This document shows, in pieces, positions 1 to 10,889 of a stretch of DNA of 64,000 nucleotides. The position numbers and the translations under genes are program-made. Each line of letters starts with the position of its first letter. Positions within the stretch are counted from its first letter, which is position 1. The stretch lies in assembly GCA_025677835.1 (NCBI GenBank), contig JAIXMR010000027.1, forward strand, positions 168,373-232,372. The letters run 5' to 3'. This DNA is from Sporodiniella umbellata (lineage: Eukaryota; Mucoromycota; Mucoromycetes; Mucorales; Rhizopodaceae). Under the pieces are notes generated by a model. That model worked only from the letters and a program-made list of their open reading frames with translations. It had not been told where the DNA came from and did not search any database.

Positions 1-2
1 AT

Positions 3-539
3 AAGAGCCATCAAACCTATGGTTCAAAGAACGCCTCAGCCTATTACAATACCAACACCCACGGTGGCAGTCAAGCAGGCGATTATGATTACTATCGCGA
101 CTCCAGCCCTTACGAACACCAACGCCAGTCAAGGTCTGGAGGCTATACAGGCTCAGTGATGGGTGGATCCGAGTATGGAGCAGCGGCTACGCAAGATTTC
201 ATGATGACTGCGCCCATGATACGACCCCCTCACGCTATGTCCGTACATAGTTATGGACCGGAATATCAAGACATGACCTACGATATGCCGATGCGACCTA
301 CCAGCCAGTTCTCTATTCCGATGTCACAAGGCGGCATGCAACCCATGTTACCTCCCGGTTTCCCTACCGATGATGAAATTCTTTCTGAAATCAAAAATAT
401 TCTTCAAACCGCCAATCTGATGAGTATCACTAAAAAACAAGTCCGAGAACAATTGACTGCCTTCTTTGGCTTTGACATGACTCCCAAGAAAGAGTTTATT
501 AATTCTAGCATCGAATACATCTTACAAGGTCAACTTTAA
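3..539 (+). CDS. Chitin synthase C-terminus (partial, DEK_C domain)
   Basis: This is the 3' end of a gene that starts before the window; the frame is open from base 3 to the TAA at 537-539, about 178 residues. The first two thirds are low-complexity, rich in Ser, Tyr, Gly, Gln and Met, as in the tail of fungal class V/VII-type chitin synthases. The last 55 or so residues form a helical DEK_C domain, beginning near DDEILSEIKNIL and ending in EYILQGQL. In fungi this domain closes the large chitin synthases, membrane enzymes that polymerise UDP-GlcNAc into cell-wall chitin; many of them carry a myosin-like head. The catalytic part is outside the window, so the assignment rests on the DEK_C tail and the linker composition. 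A DEK_C-bearing chromatin protein is the alternative, but the preceding tail fits it less well. Confidence 0.72.
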   Translation, partial: KSHQTYGSKNASAYYNTNTHGGSQAGDYDYYRDSSPYEHQRQSRSGGYTGSVMGGSEYGAAATQDFMMTAPMIRPPHAMSVHSYGPEYQDMTYDMPMRPTSQFSIPMSQGGMQPMLPPGFPTDDEILSEIKNILQTANLMSITKKQVREQLTAFFGFDMTPKKEFINSSIEYILQGQL

Positions 540-1313
540 AAGCAAAACAAATACATACACAATTCCCTTCAACCCCCTCTTTTTTTTTTTTTTTTCATGA
601 CATTTTCTATATACACACAATGCACACTTCACAAACAAAAATCTGTAAAACAAAAAAATACACACAACAAATAAAGAAAAAAAAAAATAAAGGCATTTCT
701 TTACTTCACTACGTGCACAGACAACTTGACCCTATATGTATGTCATGGGGCTTGTTTCCTTTATTCTGTCTTTTCGTTTTAAGTTTGATCACTCATTATC
801 ATTCTTTGACAGTGTGTATCATCTGTTTAAGTGAGCGTATAAGACATCATCTACAAAACAACAACCAATAAAAAAAGAGGGTGATCGCTCTCTTTACTGA
901 TATTTTTCTTTACCTCTTTATACGACCTGTGTTTTGTTTATCCTCTTTTCTAGGCGTATTGTTTTTTATTTATGACTTTACTGAGAAATAAAAAAGTTTA
1001 AGCACAGTCTGTTTACTTTGCCACAAAAATTGTGTAAAATCATGTGGGACTTTAACCCAAGTTTCACATATACACAGTGGCATCATTCCCACTTGTTGAT
1101 AAGGTTTTTTTTTTCCTTTTGGGACAAAAGTTTGTTGTTCTGTGTCTGCTTATTTATTCTCAATTTCTTTTTTACAATCTCTTTACTTTTTCTTTTTTTT
1201 TTTTTTTTTACTTGATAGAAAGATGGTAAAAGAAAATGGTCAATGATTGAGTTGTATTGATAACAGAGTATAAATAGAAAACAGTCAATAAATCTTGTAA
1301 TGGTACTGAAGAG
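540..1313. other. Intergenic, no gene seen
   Basis: This holds the presumed 3' UTR of the chitin synthase gene, with a T-run at 579-595, and the 5' flank of the next gene, with a T-run at 1193-1210. Short open frames here are A/T-driven and have no coding character. Confidence 0.6.
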
Positions 1314-1871
1314 ATGGAACTAGAAGGAGAGCAAGAAACGATGGATAGGATCTCAGGCCTTTTATCTGAGTTGATACATGAAGCCAGTGAAGCCGTTCAG
1401 GATAGAAAAAAAGGTAGCCAAAAGCGACGAAAGAGTGTATGTAAAGAGAAGGCAGTAAGCAGTAGACCGCGAAGAACGAGTCTACAGCCTTCAACACGCC
1501 GCAGTGTAAGCTACCCACCTTATCGCCATCGTCGTGCATCCTGTCCTTTGGTAACTACACATCATATAACGCGTCATCGAGAAAGCCCCAAGCGATCGAT
1601 CCGTTCCCTTACGCAAAAGAGTGGCACAGGATTCCCACTATTTGTGCTTATCGCTCCTTTGTTACATATACCCCAGTCTCTGTTGACATTCTGGCTTGAT
1701 TTCTGTCATACTCAATGGATACACCCTCATCTTCAGTGGGTCACTATGGTTTTCTGGGCTTGTGCTCTTACTGTCACTAACCTAATGGTCGATCAAGCCG
1801 TCATTCGCCAACCCGAACGTTGGCAACCTCCTCCAAACCATTACCCTGCTCTCCTACCAGGTTCCTATTAA
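1314..1871 (+). CDS. Hypothetical basic protein with two hydrophobic segments
   Basis: A single-exon frame of 185 residues that I do not recognise. The N-terminus (1-30) is acidic and helical. Residues 31-100 are strongly basic and contain four Arg-Arg-x-Ser/Thr sites (RRKS near 38, RRTS near 53, RRSV near 62, RRAS near 73), the classical PKA consensus. Two hydrophobic stretches follow, about 106-128 and 141-160, separated by a His/Trp-containing loop, so the C-terminal half could be a hairpin membrane anchor with the basic part in the cytosol. The C-terminus is Pro-rich. GC content is higher than the flanks, which supports real coding. The ATG at 1314 is the first in frame. No paralogue is visible in the window. 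Confidence 0.55.
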   Translation: MELEGEQETMDRISGLLSELIHEASEAVQDRKKGSQKRRKSVCKEKAVSSRPRRTSLQPSTRRSVSYPPYRHRRASCPLVTTHHITRHRESPKRSIRSLTQKSGTGFPLFVLIAPLLHIPQSLLTFWLDFCHTQWIHPHLQWVTMVFWACALTVTNLMVDQAVIRQPERWQPPPNHYPALLPGSY

Positions 1872-3956
1872 GCCCTCCTCTTTTTTGTTATGACTATCTA
1901 TGAACTTCATTATTTTACCTTTATACATACATACACGCACACACGCACACATATATATATATCTACTTATTCACTTGCTCTTTTATATATATCTTTACTT
2001 AACCGCAATATATTTCAAATACCTCTTGTTCTACTTTAAACAAGAAAAAAAAAACATCTCATACAGTCAAACTTGGCGTTTTCATGAAAACTAATAGACC
2101 CAATGACAAAAATAAATGACAGAGTTTGAAAAATAAGATGCTAAACGCTCAATTTTTATGGTCTCATAAATCCTAACTTTAATATATCAATTAAACAGAA
2201 CCTCCGTAAACTGCTCTGTAATAAATATCATGTATTAAAAAGCACCTAGTAAACCATATTATACACAGGTGTAACTTAGCATCCAAAGATGACACCAAGT
2301 CTATCTTGAAGATTTTTTTCTCGAATAAGAAGACATACCTTTAACTTGTAACTGTTTTCAATGATGACAACGAGAAAGTATATACTTTTTTTTAGCGTGA
2401 TTTTTTGAAATGAGTCGCTTCCAGCAACATGTGATTGGTAAGAGTTGATGGACGGCCGCCGTGGGTATTACAACTTGGAATATGCTCAAAGCTTGATACG
2501 ATTGTGTTCTATTAAGCAATAAATAAGAAAGCCAACAGAATATGTTTGACTTTGCCCATAGATACCTATATCTGTTTGAGTCAATTTTTGCTACGAGAAC
2601 CACGGGAATGAGATGCTGTCCGATGAGTCGGTGTTTCTGTGCCTTATACCAAGATTTGACTTAACCGCAGTCTAATCTTGGATCTGGTTCAGCACTGTAC
2701 ACAACATGAGTTGACGCATCCGGTCATACCATAATAGCTTTGCCATTGCTACTGATAAATGTTCTGAGGGGTTAAGTAAAAAAATTACTAGCTGAGACCA
2801 GCAGCATCTTTATGAATTCCAAGTACCATTGCAAAAGGATATGCTTGTCGATGCTTTCAAACAGGAAGACAAGAGCAACTCAAAGATTCTTGGAGACCTG
2901 CTTTGTCTCTTGGGGTTCAGTCTTTGATGACAAATCGAAAAAAGAGCTACTATCGTATCTGTCTCCCATCAACACTCGGTTCTATGTCTAAACGGACGCC
3001 ATAAAAACTATGGTTGTACTCAACATTCAGTAACCCGTAGCTTTGTGTTCACCTCGCACCTGTAAACACACCATAACAACGGTTGAAATTAATTTGCACG
3101 TTCTATATTAGCTTCATGGCCTATGCTTAAAAACATATAGAGAGGCTCAAACGAACATTAAATAGACACCATCTAATTTTTAGAATCTTGTTACTTCAGC
3201 AATGCACCTTTCTTCTCGGGCAAAGTCGCTGTATAATTTATTTGCACTTGATTGTTAGAAGGGGCAGTCTCAATACTATTCTCGGGGTATTTGACACTTA
3301 AGTTAGCCCACTGATTAGTGATTGAATTAAAGGATGCAATGAGATCATTGACTTGTTGCAACATCCTCCATCAGATTGGAAACATTCAGTCTTCCTCTTT
3401 AAAAAAAAAATAAAGCCCTTCACCGTTAGAAACTGTCTTAAGTTGGAAGAAAAACAACAAAGTTCAATTTTAAAAGAACTTGAAGGTGTTGAGTTTTCAC
3501 TACCAACGCTCAAAGCTCAATAGCCCTTAATCAAAATGGCAGTGAAAATCGAACTTGTAACGTTTCATTTTTGTCATTTAGCTCATTAGTTTGTGAAAGC
3601 GTCAATATCCATAGCTCTGGCTATATCACAAAATGCTATGCCATTTTTTTAGTCTTTTAGTTTATGCAGACTGTCAACTGATGTTTTTAATAACAATTCT
3701 CACAAAAAAAAAAAAGTCATACAACGTTTTCAGTCTGTCACATGGAAAGGAGTATAAATACATGAGAAAGTTAAGCAAAGAAAAAAAGCTCTTCTTTAGT
3801 TGATCTATTGCCAATGAATTTTGAATCTCTATTTTATCCGCTTTTGCCTTTCTTTCGTAAGTAATACCAATAAAACAATCTTTTTGCAAAGGAAAGCTGA
3901 TTTTTAAAATATAAAAACAAGGAAAACCAAAAAAGACAAATCAAAGCCTTTGTACG
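1872..3956. other. Long AT-rich gap with degenerate coding-like patches
   Basis: I find no intact gene here. TA and CA microsatellite patches lie at 1925-1990. Around 2796-3005 on the plus strand two overlapping frames look coding-like: one contains LYEFQVPLQKDML and ends at 2929; another contains SWRPALSLGVQSLM and ends near 3003. This is what a coding remnant with a frameshift looks like. An upstream exon of the following PH gene may also lie within 3500-3950. Confidence 0.45.
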
Positions 3957-4485
3957 GTGAATCAAGAACCAACTAAGAAAACGTTGGATGGTCCTGCTGA
4001 ATGTTTGCCACCTTACACATGCTCTATCAACAAGATTGGCGTATATAATGTAAAACTGGAGACCAATGCAAAGGGGAAAAAGGCATGGTCAAGACCTTGG
4101 AAGTAAGTACAAAAGATAAGGCGGATGGGGATATGCGCATTTCCTTTTTGATTTTATTAAGAAATTAAAATGTAATAGACAAGTCTATTTCGAATTAAGA
4201 GGAACTATGTTTAAACTATACGAAGTCAGGAAACGATCTTCAAGGTATTACTATACACCCAGTCTGGCTTTTTATCAGCAATACGAGTATGTACCCTTAT
4301 GGACGTTATCCCTGGTGGATCTTGAGATCAGTTGGGCCAAAGAATACAAAAAGAAACCAAACGTACTAAGACTCAAATGGGGTCAATACCAATGTTTGAT
4401 GGAAATTCAAACCAAAGCAGATCTTTATTCTTGGATAGAAAAAATCATGGCTGCTAAGCGCATTGCAGTAGATATCGATGCCTAA
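3957..4485 (+). CDS. PH-domain protein (5' end not resolved)
   Basis: Two exons are clear: about 3957-4102 and 4179-4485, joined across a GTAAGT..TAG intron with the frame kept. Together they give a pleckstrin-homology fold: the LPPYTCSINKIGVYNVKLE lead-in, then WSRPWKQVYFELRGTMFKLY (strands 2-3 of the fold), and a C-terminal helix with the invariant Trp in ADLYSWIEKI. This layout is common in fungal PH proteins that are recruited to membranes through phosphoinositides. The first exon has no ATG in frame before an upstream stop at 3912, so the start must come from an exon further upstream, or the gene is truncated. The protein ends shortly after the PH domain. Its partner or process cannot be told from the sequence. 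Confidence 0.6.
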
Positions 4486-4772
4486 AACCATTCATATTCG
4501 CTATGCAATTGTATATCTCTGTTTATCCCCACCCCTTTCTCCTTTTCTTTTTCTCCTATCTGATTCTTTTGTACATAATAAATCAAAACAAAGACCTTAA
4601 CGCACGCACACACATACATACAGAGAGAAAGAGAGAGACTCACATAACACAAACACCGAAAAAGGAAGAAATGCATACAAGGTTTTTTTAAAAAAAAAGA
4701 AAAAAGAAAAAAAAACCAATTTTTTTCCCTTTTTTTCTTTTCTATAAATTTTTTTTTTTATTAAAATATAAA

Positions 4773-5819
4773 ATGGTTGCCAACAAAACTGTCAACGCGA
4801 CTCCTATCAAAAAAGCTGCAAGCCATCCCACTGTAAATAACTCTAAAAAAAGGCTCCTAGAGAACATTGATTAACCACTTTACTTTTTTTATACAAATAG
4901 TATGAAGCAATGATCATCAGTAAAAAAAAAAAAAAAAAAAGGATTATTTTTTTTTCTAAAATTTTTCTCAAAAATAGCTGCCATCAATGATTTAAAAGAA
5001 CGTCAAGGAAGTTCTCGTTTGGCCGTCAAGAAATATATTTTGGCCAATAATGAAGTTACAGCAGGTTCTCATTTCGATAGCCAAATTGCTGCTGCTATTA
5101 AACGTGGTGTAGCCAAAAACGTCTTTTCGCTTCCCAAGGGCATGTCAGGTACCATCAAATTAGTTAAACCTGAAAAGAAATCAGAGAAAAAGGCAGAAAA
5201 AAAGACAGTGGTCAAAAAGACAGCCGAGAAGAAGGTAGAAAAGAAATCTGCAGAAAAGAAAAAGTCTGTGGAGAAAAAGGTAGAAGAAGTAGAAGAAAAG
5301 AAGGAGGAAAAGAACAAGCCAACGGAAAAGAAAGCGGCTAAAAAGATTGTCGAGAAAAAAGAAGAAAAGAAGCCAGTGGAAAAGAAAAAGGCAGTTGAAA
5401 AAAAGGTGGAACAAAAGGTCGATCAAAAGAAGACTCTCAAAAAAGCAGACGTTAAAAAAGTGGAAAAGAGATCTTCTACTCGTAAGGCTTCTGTTGTCGC
5501 TACCCCAGCTGCCAAACCTGCTACCAGAAAAGCTGCTACCAAGAAAGAAGCTATAAAGAAAGAAGCTACAAAGAGAGAGGCTGCCAAGAAGATGGTTGAG
5601 ACCAAGAAAGAAACCCTCAAAAAGGTCGAAACCGCTGCTCCCAAAAAATCTGCTCTTAAGAAAGCTGAGACTCCCAAGAAGGCTGTTGCTGTAAAGAAAA
5701 CTGCTGCTTCTAAGAAACCTGCTACTAAAAAGACTACCGAAAAGGCCAATGTCAAAGCACCTAGCAAGCTTACAAAAAGACAATCTGCTATGAAAGCCGC
5801 TTCTGCTTCTACTGCTTAA
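4773..5819 (+). CDS. Linker histone H1, copy 1
   Basis: Exons 4773-4832, 4901-4919 and 4978-5819 give 306 residues. After a short N-tail comes the winged-helix (H15) globular domain, about residues 17-95: HPTYEAMIITAINDLKERQG, SRLAVKKYI, then IAAAIKRGVAKNVF and the LPKGMSGTIKL wing. The rest is a very long tail made of Lys, Glu, Ala and Val in EKK/VEKK-type repeats, with AATKKEA blocks later, ending KAASASTA. H1 binds linker DNA at the nucleosome dyad and compacts chromatin. The second exon is only 19 nt. The ATG at 4773 follows a long T/A leader. The Glu-rich early tail is unusual for H1 and distinguishes this copy from the shorter one at 10890. Confidence 0.93.
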
Positions 5820-5890
5820 GAAAATACAAAGACATCAACACACAAATACAGAATCACACAATTAAAATACAATATCAATGAAAACATTTG

Positions 5891-5926
<36 letters not shown>

Positions 5927-8824
5927 GGCGATAGCAATACCTTTTGCGTTTGTTTTGTGTTTTACTGAAAGTATTTTCCAGTCTACTCTTTTCTACCTAC
6001 GTTTTTCTTTTACCTGCGAAACCAGTTCAGAATGACTTTACTGAGATGAGAAGCACATAGAAAAAAGAAGCTTGGTTCGAAATAAAATATGCGTTCTAAC
6101 TTATAAGAGTTTATTTCTTTATCATATTCAGTTAAAGCTCTTGAGTGCCTCAGCAACTGAAACAGTTGATCGTACAGCTCAAAATAAGAGCCAAAAGAGA
6201 TGTCTAGTTAGAATGAATACGACAAGAAAAACAAACAAAACTGATAGGAAACCTTTGCAAATACAAACCGAGTATAAAAAATCGTTTGATTAACCTCAAA
6301 TGCAATCTGACTGAAAAACGTCGCCAGAAAAGAAAAAACGCGTAAGGGCACAATAGAGAACAGGACAAAACTGATGTAAATTATCTCAAATGTTGTGTTT
6401 TTGTCAGTAAAGTGGAGCTCACTTTAAATGTATAGGGCCCTACGGCATGCTCAAGCAAAGGTACTCCAACAGTAGTAGTGCTTCAACGGCAAGGACAATT
6501 TTGCATACCGTACGAGGTACAGTATCGACGTGAGGTGCTACAAACTTGGAAATCAGAGACACAAGAGTTTCCAAGAGAATAGAGGTTGAAAAAAAAAGCA
6601 GAAACTGAAAGGATATCATCTGCAGAGCTGTAACAGATCATTATATGCTTTTGGCTCATAAAACTGCTTATTATGGATAAAACTTCTACTATGACATTGT
6701 TTTAGATGACACACTGACTCACACTTCTAATAAGATTAAGAGGATTGTTATTAATACAGATCACTGGTGTATATACTTTCACTCATATTCGCTAGAGTTC
6801 TGTTTTGTACTAAGGAGGAAAGTCCAGTTTATTTAGTTAAACAAGATAAAGAAATTGAAATCAGAAATGGTTGAGTCGTTAAAATACATTAAACCAGACG
6901 TTTTTTTTTTTTTTTAGAAATACACCACATCATTCTGTTAATGATTTTTAAAAAGGGACCACATTGTGAACCTTTTTGAGCAATGATAATAAAAAACGCA
7001 TTGACAAATTAATTGGAACAAACGTTATTCGTTTATGGAAAAAAATGTTGTAAATAATATAAATATGTAACAACGATTACAAAGTTAAAATAATGAATAC
7101 CGCTTTTTACAAGTCTCGGCATTTTGTTCTTAATTCAAAATTTGATACCAAATGCTTAATTTATTAAATACTCAAAATGGCTAACATCATTCAGAAAGGC
7201 ATCGCGGCTAAACAGAATATCTCTAAAAATAGTACTGCTACATAATAGAAGAAATTTTTAGGGGAATTCAATAGGAGGCCGTTGTACAGTCGTCTTTGGA
7301 GTTTTGAAGACACACAAAGAAGGAAGCCATTTATGAATCTAAAAAAGTAACTTGGACAGGTCATATTTGAAACATAAAAGAGCATTAGTGACATAAAGCA
7401 CTTGGAATTGTTCTTCTAAAAAAAAATGCCACCTCTCGTATAACTGAGTAAACACTGTCCAAGATACACGATTTCATTAAGGAGTATAGAGTATATTAGA
7501 CTTGAAAACGCGCAGTCTTAAAGGAGGCGTTGAAATAAGCATTTTGGAAGGTAATTAACGACCAAGTCTGCTCTGAAAAAGTAAGCTATTTGGGGACTTA
7601 GAATAACGAAACAAAATTATGAAATGAAATATAGACGTGAATTCTAAAGATTACATGCTTATCAACACAAAAGATGAAAAACTGAGGTGCCATTATAGAG
7701 AGCTTGGGTTTTTACGTATTTACCAAACACCAAACACCAAAAAAAACACCAGTATAGCATAAAATGTTTTTTGGCATTTGTTACTTTGGATATCGGTCCT
7801 TTTTGCTTTTTAGCTTTTTGGCTTTCCTCTACCGTCTGAGGGTAATATATAGTCCTATCTGCCGTCTACAACTTAAGTCGTGTGACAATAAGTCATGCTT
7901 CCTGGTAAGATGTTCAAGAAAGAAAAAAGTATAAAGTATAGCGATAGACTAGCACGTTATGTACCACCAGGTAATTACTCTAAAAGCCCCACTACACCAA
8001 GAGATATTACAACGGATGAAAACTTTACGGACTTATGTAATCGCACTGGAAAAACACAGATTAAAAGGATGAATAAGTTAGAGGGACCATGATAAAATAT
8101 ACGAGGAATTTGTTTGGGTCATCTTTATTGACGCTTTTAGTATCTACAATCAAAAAGCTTCAATTTATTAATTGTTGATTACGCATCTTTATCGACTGAT
8201 CTGGACAATATATTACTTTTAATGAGGCTTGCTTTTATGTTGTATTTATTTATCAATGGACACACACACGCACACTAAATGGCCCAATCCCTCATAGAAA
8301 TTACAGATTTCTGAAATATACTGCTTTTCAAAAAATAGGAAAGTACCTAAAAAGTGATCTTCTTAAAACGCCGGAGTAATTGGTATCATCTGGCTGCCAA
8401 AGTAAGCTTTTTTAAACGTTAGACTAAACACTGCGCTTTAAGACAGAATTCTTTTTTATACATACTCCTCAGCTCCTTTCATCGCGGTATCGATTTGAGG
8501 ATAGATAGAGTCACGATCTAGAATTATTTACGTCTTCTGGTACAGAGGCAAGGTCATGCATGTTTCAATCTTGGAAAGACCACTTTTCTTTTCCCATTCC
8601 AAAGCCTCACCTAAAACCTTACTTTAGCCAGCTCTTCAAACTCTTTCCGAGCCGGTTTTGCGGTCAGAAGAAAAATGTAGTTTGGAAAGAACAATTTCCA
8701 ATCCTTTGAGATTCTTGGATTCGGTAACTTATAATTTAATTCTCCGCTTGTTATAAAACCGTCCTTCGTTTAAAAAATCCGTCAATTGACGTTGGCGGCG
8801 CTATCTAGCGTTTTTATCCTAAAG
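5820..8824. other. 3 kb gap with decayed coding remnants
   Basis: No intact gene is visible between H1 copy 1 and RIB7. A T-run of about 27 lies at 5900-5926. On the minus strand, 6440-6596 is open for about 52 codons with a natural-looking protein (contains SKFVAPHVDTVPRTVCK) that ends at a stop and has no start. A frame at 7895-8092 (65 aa, Lys/Arg/Thr-rich) has no support. The pseudogene at 8458-8760 is listed separately. The patches suggest old genes decaying in a low-constraint interval. Confidence 0.5.
8458..8760 (-). pseudogene. Unidentified decayed gene fragment
   Basis: Read on the minus strand, 8760-8620 is open and protein-like (contains LFFPNYIFLLTAKPARKEFE) up to a stop in VRF*. 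A one-base shift at the AAAGTAAGG site continues it as LGEALEWEKKSGLSKIET and LPLYQKT, then a TAA, then DRDSIYPQIDTAMKGAEEYV and a stop. One frameshift and one internal stop within 300 bases of otherwise coherent sequence indicate a degenerate gene, although a short intron could explain the first break. I do not recognise the family. It lies head-to-head with RIB7, starting about 65 bases from the RIB7 ATG. Confidence 0.5.
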
Positions 8825-9736
8825 ATGTATAAAACAGCCAAAGAATTCTTGGATCCTATATTTAGCCAAATTAAGATTCTAAAAGATCGACCTTTTGTCA
8901 CTTTAACGTTTGCTCAGAGCTTGGATGGAAAGATTGCTAAACAAGGTCAACAGGTTCTTTTGAGTGGTCAAGAAAGTATGGCTATGACTCATAGGTAACG
9001 TAATCTCTTTATCAAAAAGAAGTCTCTAAAGAAGAAATAGACTTCGTGTGCTTCATGATGGTATTCTCATAGGCATTGGAACTGCTCTTATAGATAATCC
9101 TCAATTGAATGGTAACCATCTATCTTTGTGCTTCTCCTTTTTTTTTTTTTTCTAAACAGATTTTATTTTGGCTGTTGCTTCTCTTCCTCCTCTTTAAAAA
9201 GCGAGATACTTGTCGCCAGAAGATCTAGTATCGTTCAGCCAACCACAACCGATTATATTAGATCCGTTTCTTAAGTTGCCCACAGATTGTCGATTACTGG
9301 AAAATTATCGATCAAAAAAAGGAAAGCAGCCTTGGCTTATTGCTTTCAAATCAGAAGAAAATGAAATCAAAGCACCTCATCTAGAAAAGGCAGGGGCCAA
9401 AATTCATTGGCTTAATAAACCAAAAACAAGTATGATTGGCAATATTTGAAAAAAAGGGATGTATACCAATTATGTTGTCTAGACCATATTTGTTACCGAC
9501 ATCTTTATGCCTTATTGAAAACTTTGGGTATTCAAACGCTAATGATTGAAGGAGGTGCTAAGGTGATTCAATCCTGTTTGAAAAATCAAGCTTACGACCA
9601 GCTCATTATTACCACCGCTCCTTTCTGGATTGGATCGGAAGGAATAAATGCTGTTCTGGATGGGCAAAAAGGATTGAAGCAAATACGGTACCAACAGATG
9701 GGTGACGATATCGTTCTTTCTGCTTCTTGTTCTTAA
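8825..9736 (+). CDS. RIB7: Riboflavin biosynthesis reductase (Rib7 type)
   Basis: Exons 8825-8994, 9041-9111, 9202-9429 and 9483-9736 give 240 residues, close to the roughly 245 of yeast Rib7. The enzyme is the NADPH-dependent 2,5-diamino-6-ribosylamino-4(3H)-pyrimidinone 5'-phosphate reductase, a RibD C-terminal (DHFR-like) fold that makes the ribitylamino intermediate of riboflavin synthesis in the cytosol. Family motifs in order: RPFVTLTFAQSLDGKIA, LRVLHDGILIGIGTALIDNP (NADPH/substrate site), PIILDPFLKLP, and GIQTLMIEGGAKVIQS near the C-terminus. The ATG at 8825 matches the usual N-terminus. The fourth junction (intron 9430-9482) is inferred because the frame changes there; without it the protein would stop at 9447. 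It sits alone between the two H1 genes. Confidence 0.88.
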
Positions 9737-10889
9737 AAAGAATTGTCACATAACACTTTCTTAGCTACATATTAATTAAAAAAACTAAATGTATAGTCCG
9801 TTGCAGTCTAATTATGTGAGGTTACATTGCTCAAAAAAAGGAGGCTTGCCATATCTTTTAGAATAGAGGAACTATCCTCATCAAGCTGAATGAAGCCGCT
9901 AAATACACAGGAATCAAATGAGATACTCTTGATAATGGACTTTGGGGGCCTCTCCCCCATATTGGGCAGCTATGGCTCTGAAAAAAAAATGCTACGTCTA
10001 CTATTATCATAGTTACTGACGCTTTAGTTTGTCTACTTGGCCCCCTTTTTTTATATATTTTGTTGTTAGCCAAATAACGCCATTTTTTTTTTAAGAAAAC
10101 CTCTATTCTTACGTTTGAAATAAATCGCTTTAGGGTTATGAAAAAACGATACTGTGTATATGATCGATCATTTTAGAGCAGTTCTAGTACCATAATCCAA
10201 GTTAGACTTTTCATATCTCAAGATATACGGTTTTGTGCGAATGTAATATATGACCGTATTGTTTTTGTCTATTTTCTTTTGAGTTATGTCGAATTTTTTG
10301 AATACGTCATCCACAGACAAACTTCTTTTTGTCTCTCTTTTAAGTACTCTCATGGTATCGGCAGATAATGAAGGTGTCTATGCAGTTCGCATTGTTGTCA
10401 AAACATTCAATAATATGGGCATGTGGTTTGACCGAAGTAACGAAATTAGCGTTGTCTACTTTAACGTTAGCTTCTCTTATGGGTGTCACTAGTCGGGAAG
10501 TGTGTATTAACAGTCTCTAGAGTCTTTCGTGTTCGTTTGATATTTCCTCTAAAGACTTCATCAAAGCACGATATTTTTAACTATTGATTAGTGGGTTTAT
10601 CTGAAACGAGGATGTTTATTAGGACTGAATTATCTTTCTGGTGCCATTTTGTTTTGCAAAGAGACCAAAAAAACCAAAACAATAGCTTATACTGTTTTCT
10701 CTTTTCTATCTATACAGTGAAGCATATAATCTGTATGCTAGTGAGGGTATAAACTTTTGATTAATGCAGCTACTTTCTTCTCTCTTTGCCTTTTTTTAAT
10801 CTAAAAAGAGCAACCAAATAAATAATGATAAATAAAATTATTTTTCCCTTTTTCTTCTTATTTTCTGTATTTTGTTCAATTTGTTCAAA
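9737..10889. other. Intergenic gap with minus-strand coding-like remnants
   Basis: No complete gene is seen. On the minus strand two neighbouring frames look protein-like: about 10370-10500 (contains SVKPHAHIIECFDNNANC) and 10168-10353 (MRVLKRETKRSLSVDDVFKK onwards). They overlap in different frames, as in a frameshifted remnant. The last 150 bases are T-rich and lead into the H1 copy 2 start. Confidence 0.4.

Noticed and set aside
620..871. 83-aa frame after the chitin synthase
   Set aside because: Lys/Asn then Leu/Cys runs reflect local A/T composition in a 3' UTR; no coding character.
5069..5783. Long Phe/Leu/Ser minus-strand frames across H1 copy 1
   Set aside because: They are the mirror of AAG/AAA-rich H1 codons, not genes.
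7895..8092. 65-aa basic frame between H1 and RIB7
   Set aside because: Low-complexity, no splice partners, no recognisable motif; left out of the gene list.
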